Source: Acidobacteriota bacterium
GTDB taxonomy: Bacteria; Acidobacteriota; Terriglobia; Acidiferrales; UBA7541
Reading direction: 5' to 3'
Length of the DNA: 5,189 bases
NCBI GenBank assembly: GCA_003133505.1
Contig: PKXT01000334.1
Span: forward strand, 22,627 to 27,815
Shown here piece by piece: positions 1 through 5,189 of this stretch. The notes below the pieces were generated by a model, which saw only the letters and a list, made by a program, of their open reading frames with translations, was not told where the DNA came from and searched no databases. Position 1 is the first letter of the stretch; every line of letters starts with the position of its first letter. The position numbers and the translations under genes are program-made.

Positions 1-101
1 GTTCGATTCCATACCACCAGCGGATAACCCGCGCGCAGCAAGTTTGCTGCCATCGGCTGGCCCATCAATCCCAAGCCAATAAATCCAATTTTCGGTTTCA
101 T
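1..101 (-). CDS. 3-hydroxyisobutyrate dehydrogenase family NAD(P)-dependent reductase, N-terminal fragment
   Basis: The ATG at 99-101 opens a frame that stays open to the left window edge (33 codons plus two bases), so only the start of the gene is present. The visible peptide begins MKPK and then carries GFIGLGLMGQPMAANL, followed by a stretch ending VVWNR. This is the Rossmann dinucleotide-binding start (GxGxMGxxMAxNL) of the beta-hydroxyacid dehydrogenase family. That family includes 3-hydroxyisobutyrate dehydrogenase, tartronate semialdehyde reductase and glyoxylate/succinic semialdehyde reductase, cytosolic enzymes that oxidise or reduce small beta-hydroxyacids with NAD(P). The VxxWNR after the second strand is typical of the family. 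The substrate cannot be told, because the catalytic lysine and substrate-binding regions lie outside the window. A weak GGGTG lies 5 bases before the ATG. The gene follows the zinc-ribbon gene in the same direction after 145 bases and may have its own promoter. Family is fairly certain, subfamily unknown. Confidence 0.85.
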   Translation of the reverse strand, partial: MKPKIGFIGLGLMGQPMAANLLRAGYPLVVWNR

Positions 102-157
102 CTTTTCACCCGAAGTCCTAAAAATTTATTAGACAGCCTGGGATCCAACCATATCTG

Positions 158-185
158 GTCATCCTGAGCGGAGCGGAGGATCTGC
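158..185. repeat. Dispersed-type intergenic repeat (CATCCTGAGCG...AGGATC family)
   Basis: The spacer contains GTCATCCTGAGCG followed by GAGCGGAGGATCTGC. Inside it, ATCCT (161-165) and AGGAT (177-181) form a 5-bp inverted repeat around a purine-rich core with GAGCG repeated in tandem. I recognise this as a variant of a short sequence (commonly with GAAGCGAAGGATC in the right half) that recurs in intergenic regions of acidobacterial and some other genomes. That is recollection, not a search result. Only one copy is in this window, so repetition cannot be shown here. It sits between the zinc-ribbon gene and the dehydrogenase gene. Confidence 0.5.
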
Positions 186-246
186 ATTTTTCTTTTACGG
201 CCGTGCACTCTGTCTTGTTCACCACCGCGTAAAGGAAGAAACCGGC

Positions 247-591
247 CTAGTGATGTCCCGCTGGCGAGTGCGCAATAGGTATCTCAATCACCGCAACGCG
301 CACCCGCAAATCGGCTGTCGCCATCAGCGCCAGCGCCGAGACAATTCCGAAAACCATCACTCCCACCACCACCGGAATCGCCCAACCCAACGGATTCGCT
401 GCCCCCCCATGAATGCTGTAGCGCACGCTAGCGGCCGCCGCGACCAATCCCAGCCAGCAAGCAGCTTGCTGGCTCAGCCCCGCCACTTCAAGCGTCTGGC
501 CGCAATTTACGCAAATCAGTTCATCCGGCCGCGCCGCCACCGGCCCCGCCGCCAAAACCACCATGCACATCGGACACTTTCTCGTCGCCAT
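247..591 (-). CDS. Small zinc-ribbon protein with two membrane segments, function unknown
   Basis: This 114-residue protein starts at the ATG at 589-591. The start is supported by GGAGG at 599-603, seven bases upstream, and the gene ends with TAG at 247-249. Residues 6-30 hold C6-x2-C9 and C27-x2-C30 (KCPMC and ICVNC), the spacing of a small zinc ribbon that probably binds one Zn ion. Two hydrophobic stretches follow, about residues 43-59 and 68-91, so the ribbon should be tethered to the membrane by a helical hairpin. The tail (92-114) is short and ends in two histidines. I do not recognise a named family. Such ribbons often serve in protein or nucleic-acid contact, but no function is implied. 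The gene begins 32 bases after the rnr stop on the same strand, which suggests co-transcription. A perfect 23-base palindrome lies within its first membrane segment region (452-474). Confidence 0.75.
   Translation of the reverse strand: MATRKCPMCMVVLAAGPVAARPDELICVNCGQTLEVAGLSQQAACWLGLVAAAASVRYSIHGGAANPLGWAIPVVVGVMVFGIVSALALMATADLRVRVAVIEIPIAHSPAGHH
452..474. repeat. Perfect 23-base palindrome inside the zinc-ribbon gene
   Basis: The arms AGCCAGCAAGC (452-462) and GCTTGCTGGCT (464-474) are exact reverse complements around a single central A. In RNA this would fold as a 10-bp stem with a 3-base loop. It lies in coding sequence, covering roughly the SQQAACW codons of the zinc-ribbon protein. 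Neither strand has a T-run after the stem, so it is not an intrinsic terminator. It could be a palindromic repeat that entered the gene, an mRNA structure, or chance. An 11-bp arm at a fixed centre is unlikely by chance in 5 kb. Confidence 0.7.
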
Positions 592-598
592 TCTATTA

Positions 599-603
599 CC
601 TCC
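599..603 (-). promoter_or_regulatory. Ribosome binding site of the zinc-ribbon gene
   Basis: Reading the minus strand, GGAGG (extended to GGAGGT) precedes the ATG at 591 with a 7-base spacer, which is close to ideal. It lies in the 32-base gap after the rnr stop codon. It supports translation of the small gene from its own site on a shared rnr message, and it is the strongest Shine-Dalgarno sequence I see in the window. Confidence 0.8.
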
Positions 604-623
604 GTGACGTGGGATCGTTCCTT

Positions 624-3200
624 TTAGCTGTATCCATGTAATGCCACTGCGAATTCTACGCGATGAAACAATGGATCAATCCGCTCGGCCCTGACTTTTA
701 CGCGATCGCCTAATCTGAATACTCGCCCGCTGCGCTGTGCCGCAAAGGCATGATCCGTTTCCCGATAGAAACAGCGTTCGCCAAGGGTTTCCTCCAGCCG
801 GTTCACCGGTACCAGCCCTTCGACGAAAATTTCCATCAGTTCCACAAAAAACCCGAACTTCTGCACGGAAATAATCAGCGCGTCGAATTCTTCCCCGAGC
901 CGCGCCTCCATAAACTGCGCCGTCTTCCAGTTCAGCAGCTCGCGTTCCGCAGCTTCGGCCCGGCGCTCGGCTTCTGACGTTTCCGTCGCCATTTGTTCCA
1001 GTTCCGCCCGCGCGTAAGGCCCTCGCGAGGGTGCTGGGTCTATGGCAACTTGCCTGGGCGCTTTTGCGGGCGCTATAAGGGGTGCCGCATCCGGATTGGC
1101 GAGCATCCATTTCAGCACGCGGTGGACAATCAGGTCGGGATACCGGCGTATCGGCGAAGTGAAATGCGCGTAAGTCTGAGTGGCCAGCGCGAAATGCCCC
1201 AGCGGATCAGGTGCGTACCTGGCCTGCTTCAGTGACCGCAACATCAGATAAGAAAGGATGCGCTCCTCGGGGCGTCCTGCGATTTGTGCGACCAAATGTT
1301 GATAGTGTTGCGGCCGGATGTGAAAATCATCCGCCGCAGGCAACGTAACCGCCATCGCGCGCGGACGTCCATGGCTCACTCGAGCGTCGTTCCCACGTCC
1401 ATGGCTTACACGTTCTCCGCGCCCTCGCTGCTTTGCCGTTCCATGTCTCACGCGCACCTGCCGCTCGAAAAGATCCTCCACTCCCAGAGTGTGTCCAAAC
1501 GTTTTCGCCAGCTCTTCGAATTCCAGCACTTTCTTGGGATCGGGCTTTTCGTGGACGCGATGTAGAAAGCCGAGATCCCATCGTTCCAATTCACTGGCCA
1601 CAGCTTCATTGGCCGCCAGCATGAACTCCTCGATGATTCGATGCGCGATGTTCCGTTCACTGCGCAGAATCCCCGTGATTGTCCCGCGACCATCCAGCTC
1701 CAGCACCTGCTCGGGCAAATCAAAATCAATAGATCCCCGAGCCACCCGCCGTTTGTTCAACAACAGCGCCAGATCGCGCATTCTGCCAAAATCGTCCGCC
1801 AGCGTGGCATAGCGCTCCAGCGCCGCAGGCTCCGATTCCAACAACGCATTTACCGCCGTGTAAGTCATTCGCTCGGCAGAGCAAATCACTCCCGGCATCA
1901 GCTCCGCCGATGTCCGGTGGCCCTCCCCATCGAAACGCATCCGCACGCTCATCACCAGCCGATCCACGTGCGGATTTAGCGAACAAATTCCGTTGGAAAG
2001 CTTTTCGGGCAGCATGGGAACGGCGCGGTCGGGAAAATAGACTGACGTGCCGCGCAGCCGCGCTTCGTGGTCTAGCGGCGAACCGCGTCGTACGTAATGC
2101 GCCACGTCCGCAATATGCACCTGCAATTCATATCCGCCCCCCGCGATTTCGCGGACAAAAACCGCATCATCGAAATCTCGGGCTGTTTCGCCATCAATGG
2201 TCACGATTGGCAAATCGCGGAAATCGGTGCGCCCCGCCAAATCTGCGTCGGATACCTGCGAGGGGATCGCCGCAGCTTCCGAGACCACATCCTCCGCAAA
2301 TTCGTGGGGCAAGTGATACTTGCGAATCATGATTTCGATATCAACGCCCAAATCGCCGGGCTTACCTATAATCTCAACCACCTTTCCCGCGGGAGGCACG
2401 CCGCTCTGCGGAAAACGCGTGATCTGAATGTTCACCACTGAACCGACTAGTTCCGGCAAACGCACGCGCCGCGCGTTTCTGCCCTGCTCCGGCGCTGGTG
2501 CGCCCAATTTTTCACGCAACTCTGGGGTGAGTTCTTCACCGGGCGGGATGATAATTTCGTGGGGCAGACGTGTGTCGTAGGGGAGCACGAAATTTCCGTG
2601 CGAATCGTAGCGAAAAATTCCCACCACCGTTTCGTGCTTCCGATGCCCCACTCGAACGATACGCCCCTCCGCGCGCCCGTCTGGACGGCGTCGTTCGATG
2701 CGAACCATCACCCGGTCGCCATGCATGGCATCGGCCATTTGCTCCGCGCCAACAAAAATGTCGCCGCTCAGGCCGGGAATCGGCGTGCCTGGCACAATAA
2801 AGCCGTATCCGTCCCTATGCGCAATCAAGCGGCCTTCGATAAGGTTCTTATCGCCTGAAAACTTCGGCTTCGCGTCATGCTCGCGAAGAGCCTCGCCTCG
2901 AACCTTCTTGCGACCCTCATCCTTCGTATTTTTACGTTTTGCCGATGTGTGGCCCGGTCCGCGCGATTGCCCAACGACAGAAAATTTTCCAGGCCGCGCT
3001 TCCTCGATCTCGCCACCGCGCTCCAATTTTTTCAGCACTCTGGGCAGGTATCGCCGCCCCGCGTGCTTCAATTCCATGGCATGGGCAATCTCCCGGATGC
3101 CCAATGGATGAGGCGCCTTCGCCAGAAAAGCGATTACTTGTTCAGGGGTTACCGGCGGGACTAGTTCTTCCCATTCAGGCGGATTTTCTTCATGTTCCAT
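624..3200 (-). CDS. rnr: Ribonuclease R (RNase II/RNB family 3'-5' exoribonuclease)
   Basis: RNase R degrades structured RNA from the 3' end in the cytosol and works in mRNA decay and in rRNA and tmRNA-linked quality control. From the ATG at 3200 the protein has 858 residues (E. coli RNase R about 813). Domains in order: a winged helix (about 17-76), a basic Lys/Arg linker (80-118), cold-shock domain 1 (120-184, with DGYGFIVP), cold-shock domain 2 (190-280), the RNB catalytic domain (324-700) and a C-terminal S1 domain (768-854, with KFGFFVEL). The RNB motif TIDGETARDFDDAV supplies the four metal-binding aspartates D336, D342, D344 and D345. HFTSPIRRYPDL (679-690) contains the conserved Ser/Arg region. 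There is no long basic tail after S1. The frame is open to a TTG at 3287, which would add 29 unconserved residues. ATG 3200 is preferred because family-like sequence begins there, although neither start has a clear Shine-Dalgarno. An Arg-rich repeat insertion sits at 583-615. The function call is very secure, the start less so. Confidence 0.96.
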   Translation of the reverse strand: MEHEENPPEWEELVPPVTPEQVIAFLAKAPHPLGIREIAHAMELKHAGRRYLPRVLKKLERGGEIEEARPGKFSVVGQSRGPGHTSAKRKNTKDEGRKKVRGEALREHDAKPKFSGDKNLIEGRLIAHRDGYGFIVPGTPIPGLSGDIFVGAEQMADAMHGDRVMVRIERRRPDGRAEGRIVRVGHRKHETVVGIFRYDSHGNFVLPYDTRLPHEIIIPPGEELTPELREKLGAPAPEQGRNARRVRLPELVGSVVNIQITRFPQSGVPPAGKVVEIIGKPGDLGVDIEIMIRKYHLPHEFAEDVVSEAAAIPSQVSDADLAGRTDFRDLPIVTIDGETARDFDDAVFVREIAGGGYELQVHIADVAHYVRRGSPLDHEARLRGTSVYFPDRAVPMLPEKLSNGICSLNPHVDRLVMSVRMRFDGEGHRTSAELMPGVICSAERMTYTAVNALLESEPAALERYATLADDFGRMRDLALLLNKRRVARGSIDFDLPEQVLELDGRGTITGILRSERNIAHRIIEEFMLAANEAVASELERWDLGFLHRVHEKPDPKKVLEFEELAKTFGHTLGVEDLFERQVRVRHGTAKQRGRGERVSHGRGNDARVSHGRPRAMAVTLPAADDFHIRPQHYQHLVAQIAGRPEERILSYLMLRSLKQARYAPDPLGHFALATQTYAHFTSPIRRYPDLIVHRVLKWMLANPDAAPLIAPAKAPRQVAIDPAPSRGPYARAELEQMATETSEAERRAEAAERELLNWKTAQFMEARLGEEFDALIISVQKFGFFVELMEIFVEGLVPVNRLEETLGERCFYRETDHAFAAQRSGRVFRLGDRVKVRAERIDPLFHRVEFAVALHGYS
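1020..1031. repeat. 12-base perfect palindrome in an rnr linker
   Basis: CCCTCGCGAGGG is exactly self-complementary. It encodes part of PAPSRGP in a proline/alanine-rich stretch (about residues 703-736 from ATG 3200) between the RNB core and the S1 domain, where RNase R proteins vary in length. About one 12-base palindrome is expected by chance in a GC-rich 5-kb window, so this alone proves nothing. It is recorded because other palindromes or repeats in this window also fall in linker-coding positions. Confidence 0.3.
1364..1454. repeat. Three-copy degenerate in-frame repeat inside rnr
   Basis: On the plus strand, near-identical cores occur at 1364-1382 (GACGTCCATGGCTCACTCG), 1394-1412 (CACGTCCATGGCTTACACG) and, more diverged, 1438-1454 (GTTCCATGTCTCACGCG). 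Spacings are 30 and about 42 bases, both multiples of three. The encoded peptide reads RVRHGTAKQRGRGE and then RVSHGRGNDARVSHGRP, residues 583-613 from ATG 3200. It is basic, lacks hydrophobic residues and is probably disordered. It falls where the RNB domain of homologous enzymes has a variable loop, between the segment ending GVEDLFERQ and the conserved helix before GRPEERILSYLMLRSLKQA. The copies are clear in the sequence. That this is a mobile or genome-wide repeat is inference. Confidence 0.7.
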
Positions 3201-3334
3201 AGTGGCCAGTGTAGTGTAAATGTCCTGATTCGCGCAGCCGCCCGCCGAAACCCCTGCGCGGTCACTTTCAATAGGAATTTTCACCAAGCAACTTTTATTT
3301 TGCGGGAGGGTTCAGTTGAGTAGCTGTAGCAAGA

Positions 3335-3433
3335 TCGCAGACCGCCTGCCTCGGGCGCCTGCGACATTCATACCCCAGTGACGTGCCTAGAGAGGCGGTT
3401 CGGACCGGGGCCGCCTCTCTTCTCTTCTTTTTT
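3335..3433 (+). ncRNA. Candidate plus-strand small RNA ending at an intrinsic terminator
   Basis: Upstream of the plus-strand terminator lies a hairpin with TCGCAG (3335-3340) pairing with CTGCGA (3359-3364), and an inner GCC (3344-3346) pairing with GGC (3354-3356) around a 7-base loop. A single-stranded stretch and the terminator stem follow. Stem-loop, linker and terminator is the usual shape of an intergenic small RNA. No protein-coding gene on the plus strand would use this terminator. No promoter is visible, so the 5' end given is only the start of the first hairpin. It does not match tRNA, 4.5S or 6S RNA consensus features that I know. It may equally be an antisense transcript to the rnr leader. 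Tentative. Confidence 0.25.
3389..3433 (+). terminator. Strong intrinsic terminator, plus strand
   Basis: AGAGAGGCGG (3389-3398) and CCGCCTCTCT (3411-3420) form a perfect 10-bp GC-rich stem with a 12-base loop, followed directly by the T-rich TCTCTTCTTTTTT. On the minus strand the bases after the stem (AGGCACG) have no T-run, so it should act only on plus-strand transcripts. Both neighbouring genes run on the minus strand, so its client transcript is unknown. Confidence 0.75.
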
Positions 3434-3551
3434 ACTTGCGATCCACTTTTTTTTCACTGTGCTTATGAGTCGCGACAATAACCGCGTCCCGAAATTGCGG
3501 TGTCAGAACTTGAAGCGAGTAACCCTGTTTGTCCTGCGGATTGGGTCTCCC

Positions 3552-3632
3552 TCATTTTAAAAGTTCCGCTGGCGGCGTTTCTGGAGCGATATCCGGCAAA
3601 TCAACCGCGACAATGCGCCCCGCGGTATTCCG
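3552..3632 (-). other. Possible former C-terminal extension of the LMF-like gene
   Basis: After the TAA at 3633-3635 the same frame continues for 26 sense codons to a TGA at 3552-3554. It reads RNTAG, then RIVAVDLPDIAPETPPAELLK, directly after GPYAPAL and the stop. The join looks like a continuing protein tail with a charged residue expected at the stop position; GAA or CAA is one substitution from TAA. It may be a recently inactivated C-terminus, stop read-through, or a sequencing error. A 26-codon open run alone is not statistically remarkable, so the case rests on the protein-like character of the sequence. Confidence 0.4.
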
Positions 3633-5189
3633 TTACAGCGCTGGAGCATAGGGGCCCAACATCTGTCTCCGCCACCAGTCGCCGGTCCTGCGTTTTGTGG
3701 CCAAGTCCGTGAACCAATACTGCCAAATCACCGAGCGCACGATTTGCGGGGGTGGCTGTCCCGCGAAAGGGTCGGCCTTAAAAAGCATCATCACCGGCGG
3801 GCTGCCTCGCAATAACCGCTCCTCAGTCAAAGGGACGAAGGTATAGTCGCGCCAGCCCCCCAGCGATGCGAACCAAAGGTTCCAATCGAACCTCGGCTGG
3901 TACGGCGCATAAATTCCCGGGGCCTCGCGAACGTCCTGCGGCTTATAACGAAATGGGTACGTCTTCCAAGTCAGCCCTCCGTCGTCGGATCCCTGAAATT
4001 CGATTTCGTAACGCCCCATAGTCATCACTGCGAAAAGCCCATACTGATTCGCGATGCGGAAAGGATCGAGTGCGCGAACCGGCGCGGCAGGTAATGGAAT
4101 GCGCGGCGCGACCATGGCGATTAATTGCGTTGTCGTCGAATAGAAAATCCAAGTGAGAAGGAAACCAGCCAGCAAGAGCTCCCCCCGTCCGAGACCCGAT
4201 CTCGGCGAAGGGATTGCCGTCTGTCTTTCAGCGCCCGAACCGGTGACTTCCACCGAACCGGGCCGTGGCTCGGCGTACGGAACCTTTCGCCGAAATCGTT
4301 CGCGTATCGGCTCGAGATAAAGATCGTCGAGCAGCAGGACGCCAAGCGCCAGCACCAGGTAATTCAGAAATGTATAATTCGCCGTGAGGATGATTGCCGC
4401 TTCCCATGGCGTCACGATCCAGAAGCAGATGATTTTGTATCGTCGAGGCAAAAACAACCCCAGAACGATGACAAGTTCCAGCAATAGCGTCGCACCCGCT
4501 GTTCCCGCATGAACCCAGTGCGGAAGCTGCTGGACATACCACCCGATCCATGTCGGTAGCGGACCGTTCTGGTAATAGTTGTCCATGGCCGCCAGATGAC
4601 GCCATTGCGGATCGCCGCTGGCGAGTTTCGCCACGCCGGATTCGAAATAGATGCGGAACCATTCCCATCGCAGTAGAAACAGGCTGACGCGCGATGGCGG
4701 AGCCGCCGATCCGCGCCCCGGACGAAATCCTCCCGGAGCAAAAAAAATTGCGATAAACCCAGCCTCCAACAGCATTCCGTCAGATTGATAGCTGGAGAAA
4801 TCCTGCGCGGCTGCTATGAACGACAAATAAGCGACGAAGCAAATAAGAAGTGTCGCGCGCGGCCAGAAATTTACAATTACCAGGATGGAAGCAGCTAGCC
4901 CTACCCAGCACAACACCATCAATGCCTTGTCGCTCCAGGTGAGCCATAGGAGCGTGGGTGCGTACCAGAATTTTCCCGCGCCAAGATAACGGGAGACGAC
5001 CGCGAAATATTCGCTCGCCGGTAATATCCCTTGAGGACCAATGAGCCCGCGGATTTGGAACACTAGGGAATAAAACGCTGAGAAATAAATCAGGCCGAGC
5101 ACTCGCAGAAAAAGCCAGCGAGCATTAAGATGGCCCTTCGCGCCAATCCGCCCGGGACCAAATAGCCATTCGACCTTGTGCCACCAACG
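3633..5189 (-). CDS. Lipase maturation factor (LMF1/LMF2) family membrane protein, N-terminus outside window
   Basis: The frame is open from the right edge to TAA at 3633-3635, giving 518 visible codons. A GTG at 5100-5102 is not the real start: the 29 codons before it read RWWHKVEWLFGPGRIG, a short stretch, then NARWLFLRVLGLIYFSAF, running straight into membrane segment 1. Numbering from the first visible codon, hydrophobic segments lie near 25-48, 88-108, 112-129, 139-153, 230-248, 251-270, 272-288 and 338-362. Family signatures are RWEWFRIYFESGVAKL with GDPQW (173-196), the YYQNGPLP block (205-212), TANYTFLNYLVL (269-280) and a soluble C-terminal domain (376-518) with NQYGLFAVMTMGRYEIEFQG, RFDWNLWFAS and GDWWRR. 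Vertebrate LMF1 is an ER membrane protein needed to fold dimeric lipases. The role of bacterial members is unknown, and no lipase gene is next to it here. A linker (293-335) carries a palindrome. Family assignment is strong. Confidence 0.88.
   Translation of the reverse strand, partial: RWWHKVEWLFGPGRIGAKGHLNARWLFLRVLGLIYFSAFYSLVFQIRGLIGPQGILPASEYFAVVSRYLGAGKFWYAPTLLWLTWSDKALMVLCWVGLAASILVIVNFWPRATLLICFVAYLSFIAAAQDFSSYQSDGMLLEAGFIAIFFAPGGFRPGRGSAAPPSRVSLFLLRWEWFRIYFESGVAKLASGDPQWRHLAAMDNYYQNGPLPTWIGWYVQQLPHWVHAGTAGATLLLELVIVLGLFLPRRYKIICFWIVTPWEAAIILTANYTFLNYLVLALGVLLLDDLYLEPIRERFRRKVPYAEPRPGSVEVTGSGAERQTAIPSPRSGLGRGELLLAGFLLTWIFYSTTTQLIAMVAPRIPLPAAPVRALDPFRIANQYGLFAVMTMGRYEIEFQGSDDGGLTWKTYPFRYKPQDVREAPGIYAPYQPRFDWNLWFASLGGWRDYTFVPLTEERLLRGSPPVMMLFKADPFAGQPPPQIVRSVIWQYWFTDLATKRRTGDWWRRQMLGPYAPAL
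4184..4212. repeat. Imperfect palindrome in the LMF-like gene linker
   Basis: CCGAGA (4189-4194) and TCTCGG (4200-4205) pair around a 5-base loop, with outer CCC (4184-4186) and GGG (4210-4212) able to extend the stem across an internal bulge. It encodes IPSPRSGLGRGE, a low-complexity segment between membrane segment 8 and the last membrane segment. The peptide resembles the SPR/GRGE-type translations produced when short palindromic repeats enter genes, but this is an impression only. A 6-bp stem is not rare by chance. Confidence 0.35.

Larger units (their letters stand above)
3201..3551. other. Gene-free stretch between the LMF-like gene and rnr
   Basis: I find no convincing coding sequence here. 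It must hold the 5' region and probably the promoter of rnr on the minus strand. No good -35/-10 pair stands out: a TACACT at 3213-3218 (minus strand) has a plausible -10 but no matching -35. The stretch contains a small hairpin (3335-3364) and a strong intrinsic terminator facing the plus strand (3389-3433). No terminator for the upstream minus-strand LMF-like gene is evident, so some read-through into rnr is possible. Confidence 0.6.

Noticed and set aside
35..50. GCAGCAA/TTGCTGC inverted repeat in the dehydrogenase start
   Set aside because: Arms of 7 bases with a 2-base gap in coding sequence are plausible by chance. It is kept only as a weak parallel to the 23-base palindrome.
102..157. 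Promoter for the dehydrogenase gene (TTGGAT and TAATAA on the minus strand)
   Set aside because: The hexamers are only about 11 bases apart and no other pair has acceptable spacing.
250..627. Plus-strand open frame of 125 codons opposite the zinc-ribbon gene
   Set aside because: Its product is dominated by Arg and His with no domain pattern, the composition expected of the antisense of a GC-rich gene. The minus-strand frame has a strong ribosome binding site and zinc-ribbon motif.
1364..1454. Short CRISPR array
   Set aside because: The repeats are too few and degenerate, the spacing is uneven (30 and 42), and the whole stretch is open reading frame inside rnr.
676..2858. Many shorter open frames on both strands inside rnr
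   Set aside because: All overlap the RNase R frame, whose domain order and catalytic motifs are intact. They are Arg/Ser/Pro-rich shadows.
3301..3390. tRNA-like beginning (GCGGGAGGGTTCAGTTGAG)
   Set aside because: No matching acceptor strand, anticodon arm or GTTCRANNC T-loop follows, on either strand.
3480..3632. Terminator for the LMF-like gene
   Set aside because: Small GC inverted repeats exist (CCGCG/CGCGG, the GTCGCGAC palindrome), but none is followed by a T-run on the minus strand.
3378..3712. Plus-strand open frames of 60 and 70 codons in and beyond the intergenic region
   Set aside because: The first starts just before the terminator stem and reads through it, and the second overlaps the end of the LMF-like gene. 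Neither has a ribosome binding site or recognisable sequence.

Overview
The window is ordinary chromosomal DNA of moderately high GC from a bacterium. All three complete or near-complete genes, plus a fourth gene fragment, lie on the minus strand. The organism is most likely an Acidobacteriota member or something similar. That is inference: the RNase R and lipase-maturation-factor-like protein look right for that group, and positions 158-185 hold a CATCCTGAGCG...AGGATC-type repeat that I associate from memory with acidobacterial genomes, although related repeats occur elsewhere. There is no rRNA, tRNA, CRISPR array, transposase or phage gene.

Layout in transcription order (minus strand, from the right edge): (1) 5189-3633, a multi-pass membrane protein of the lipase maturation factor (LMF1/LMF2) family, cut by the right window edge. 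Its reading frame continues past the TAA for 26 protein-like codons to a TGA, suggesting a recently shortened C-terminus. (2) 3551-3201, a gene-free stretch holding a strong intrinsic terminator that faces the plus strand, opposite to every gene here, so an unannotated plus-strand small RNA may end there. (3) 3200-624, RNase R (rnr), with all active-site aspartates present and a repeat-like in-frame insertion. (4) 591-247, a small protein with a CxxC...CxxC zinc-ribbon and two membrane segments, 32 bases behind rnr with a good ribosome binding site, probably co-transcribed. (5) 246-102, a short spacer with the dispersed-type repeat. (6) 101-1, the N-terminus of a 3-hydroxyisobutyrate-dehydrogenase-family NAD(P)-dependent reductase, cut by the left edge.

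The genes do not form an evident pathway. rnr and the zinc-ribbon gene are the only pair whose spacing suggests an operon. The recurring theme is small repeats and palindromes: one between genes, and several inside coding sequences at positions that encode linkers. I see no convincing novel multi-gene system. The items most worth checking are the in-frame repeat in rnr, the orphan plus-strand terminator, the 23-base palindrome in the zinc-ribbon gene and the possible nonsense-shortened LMF gene.
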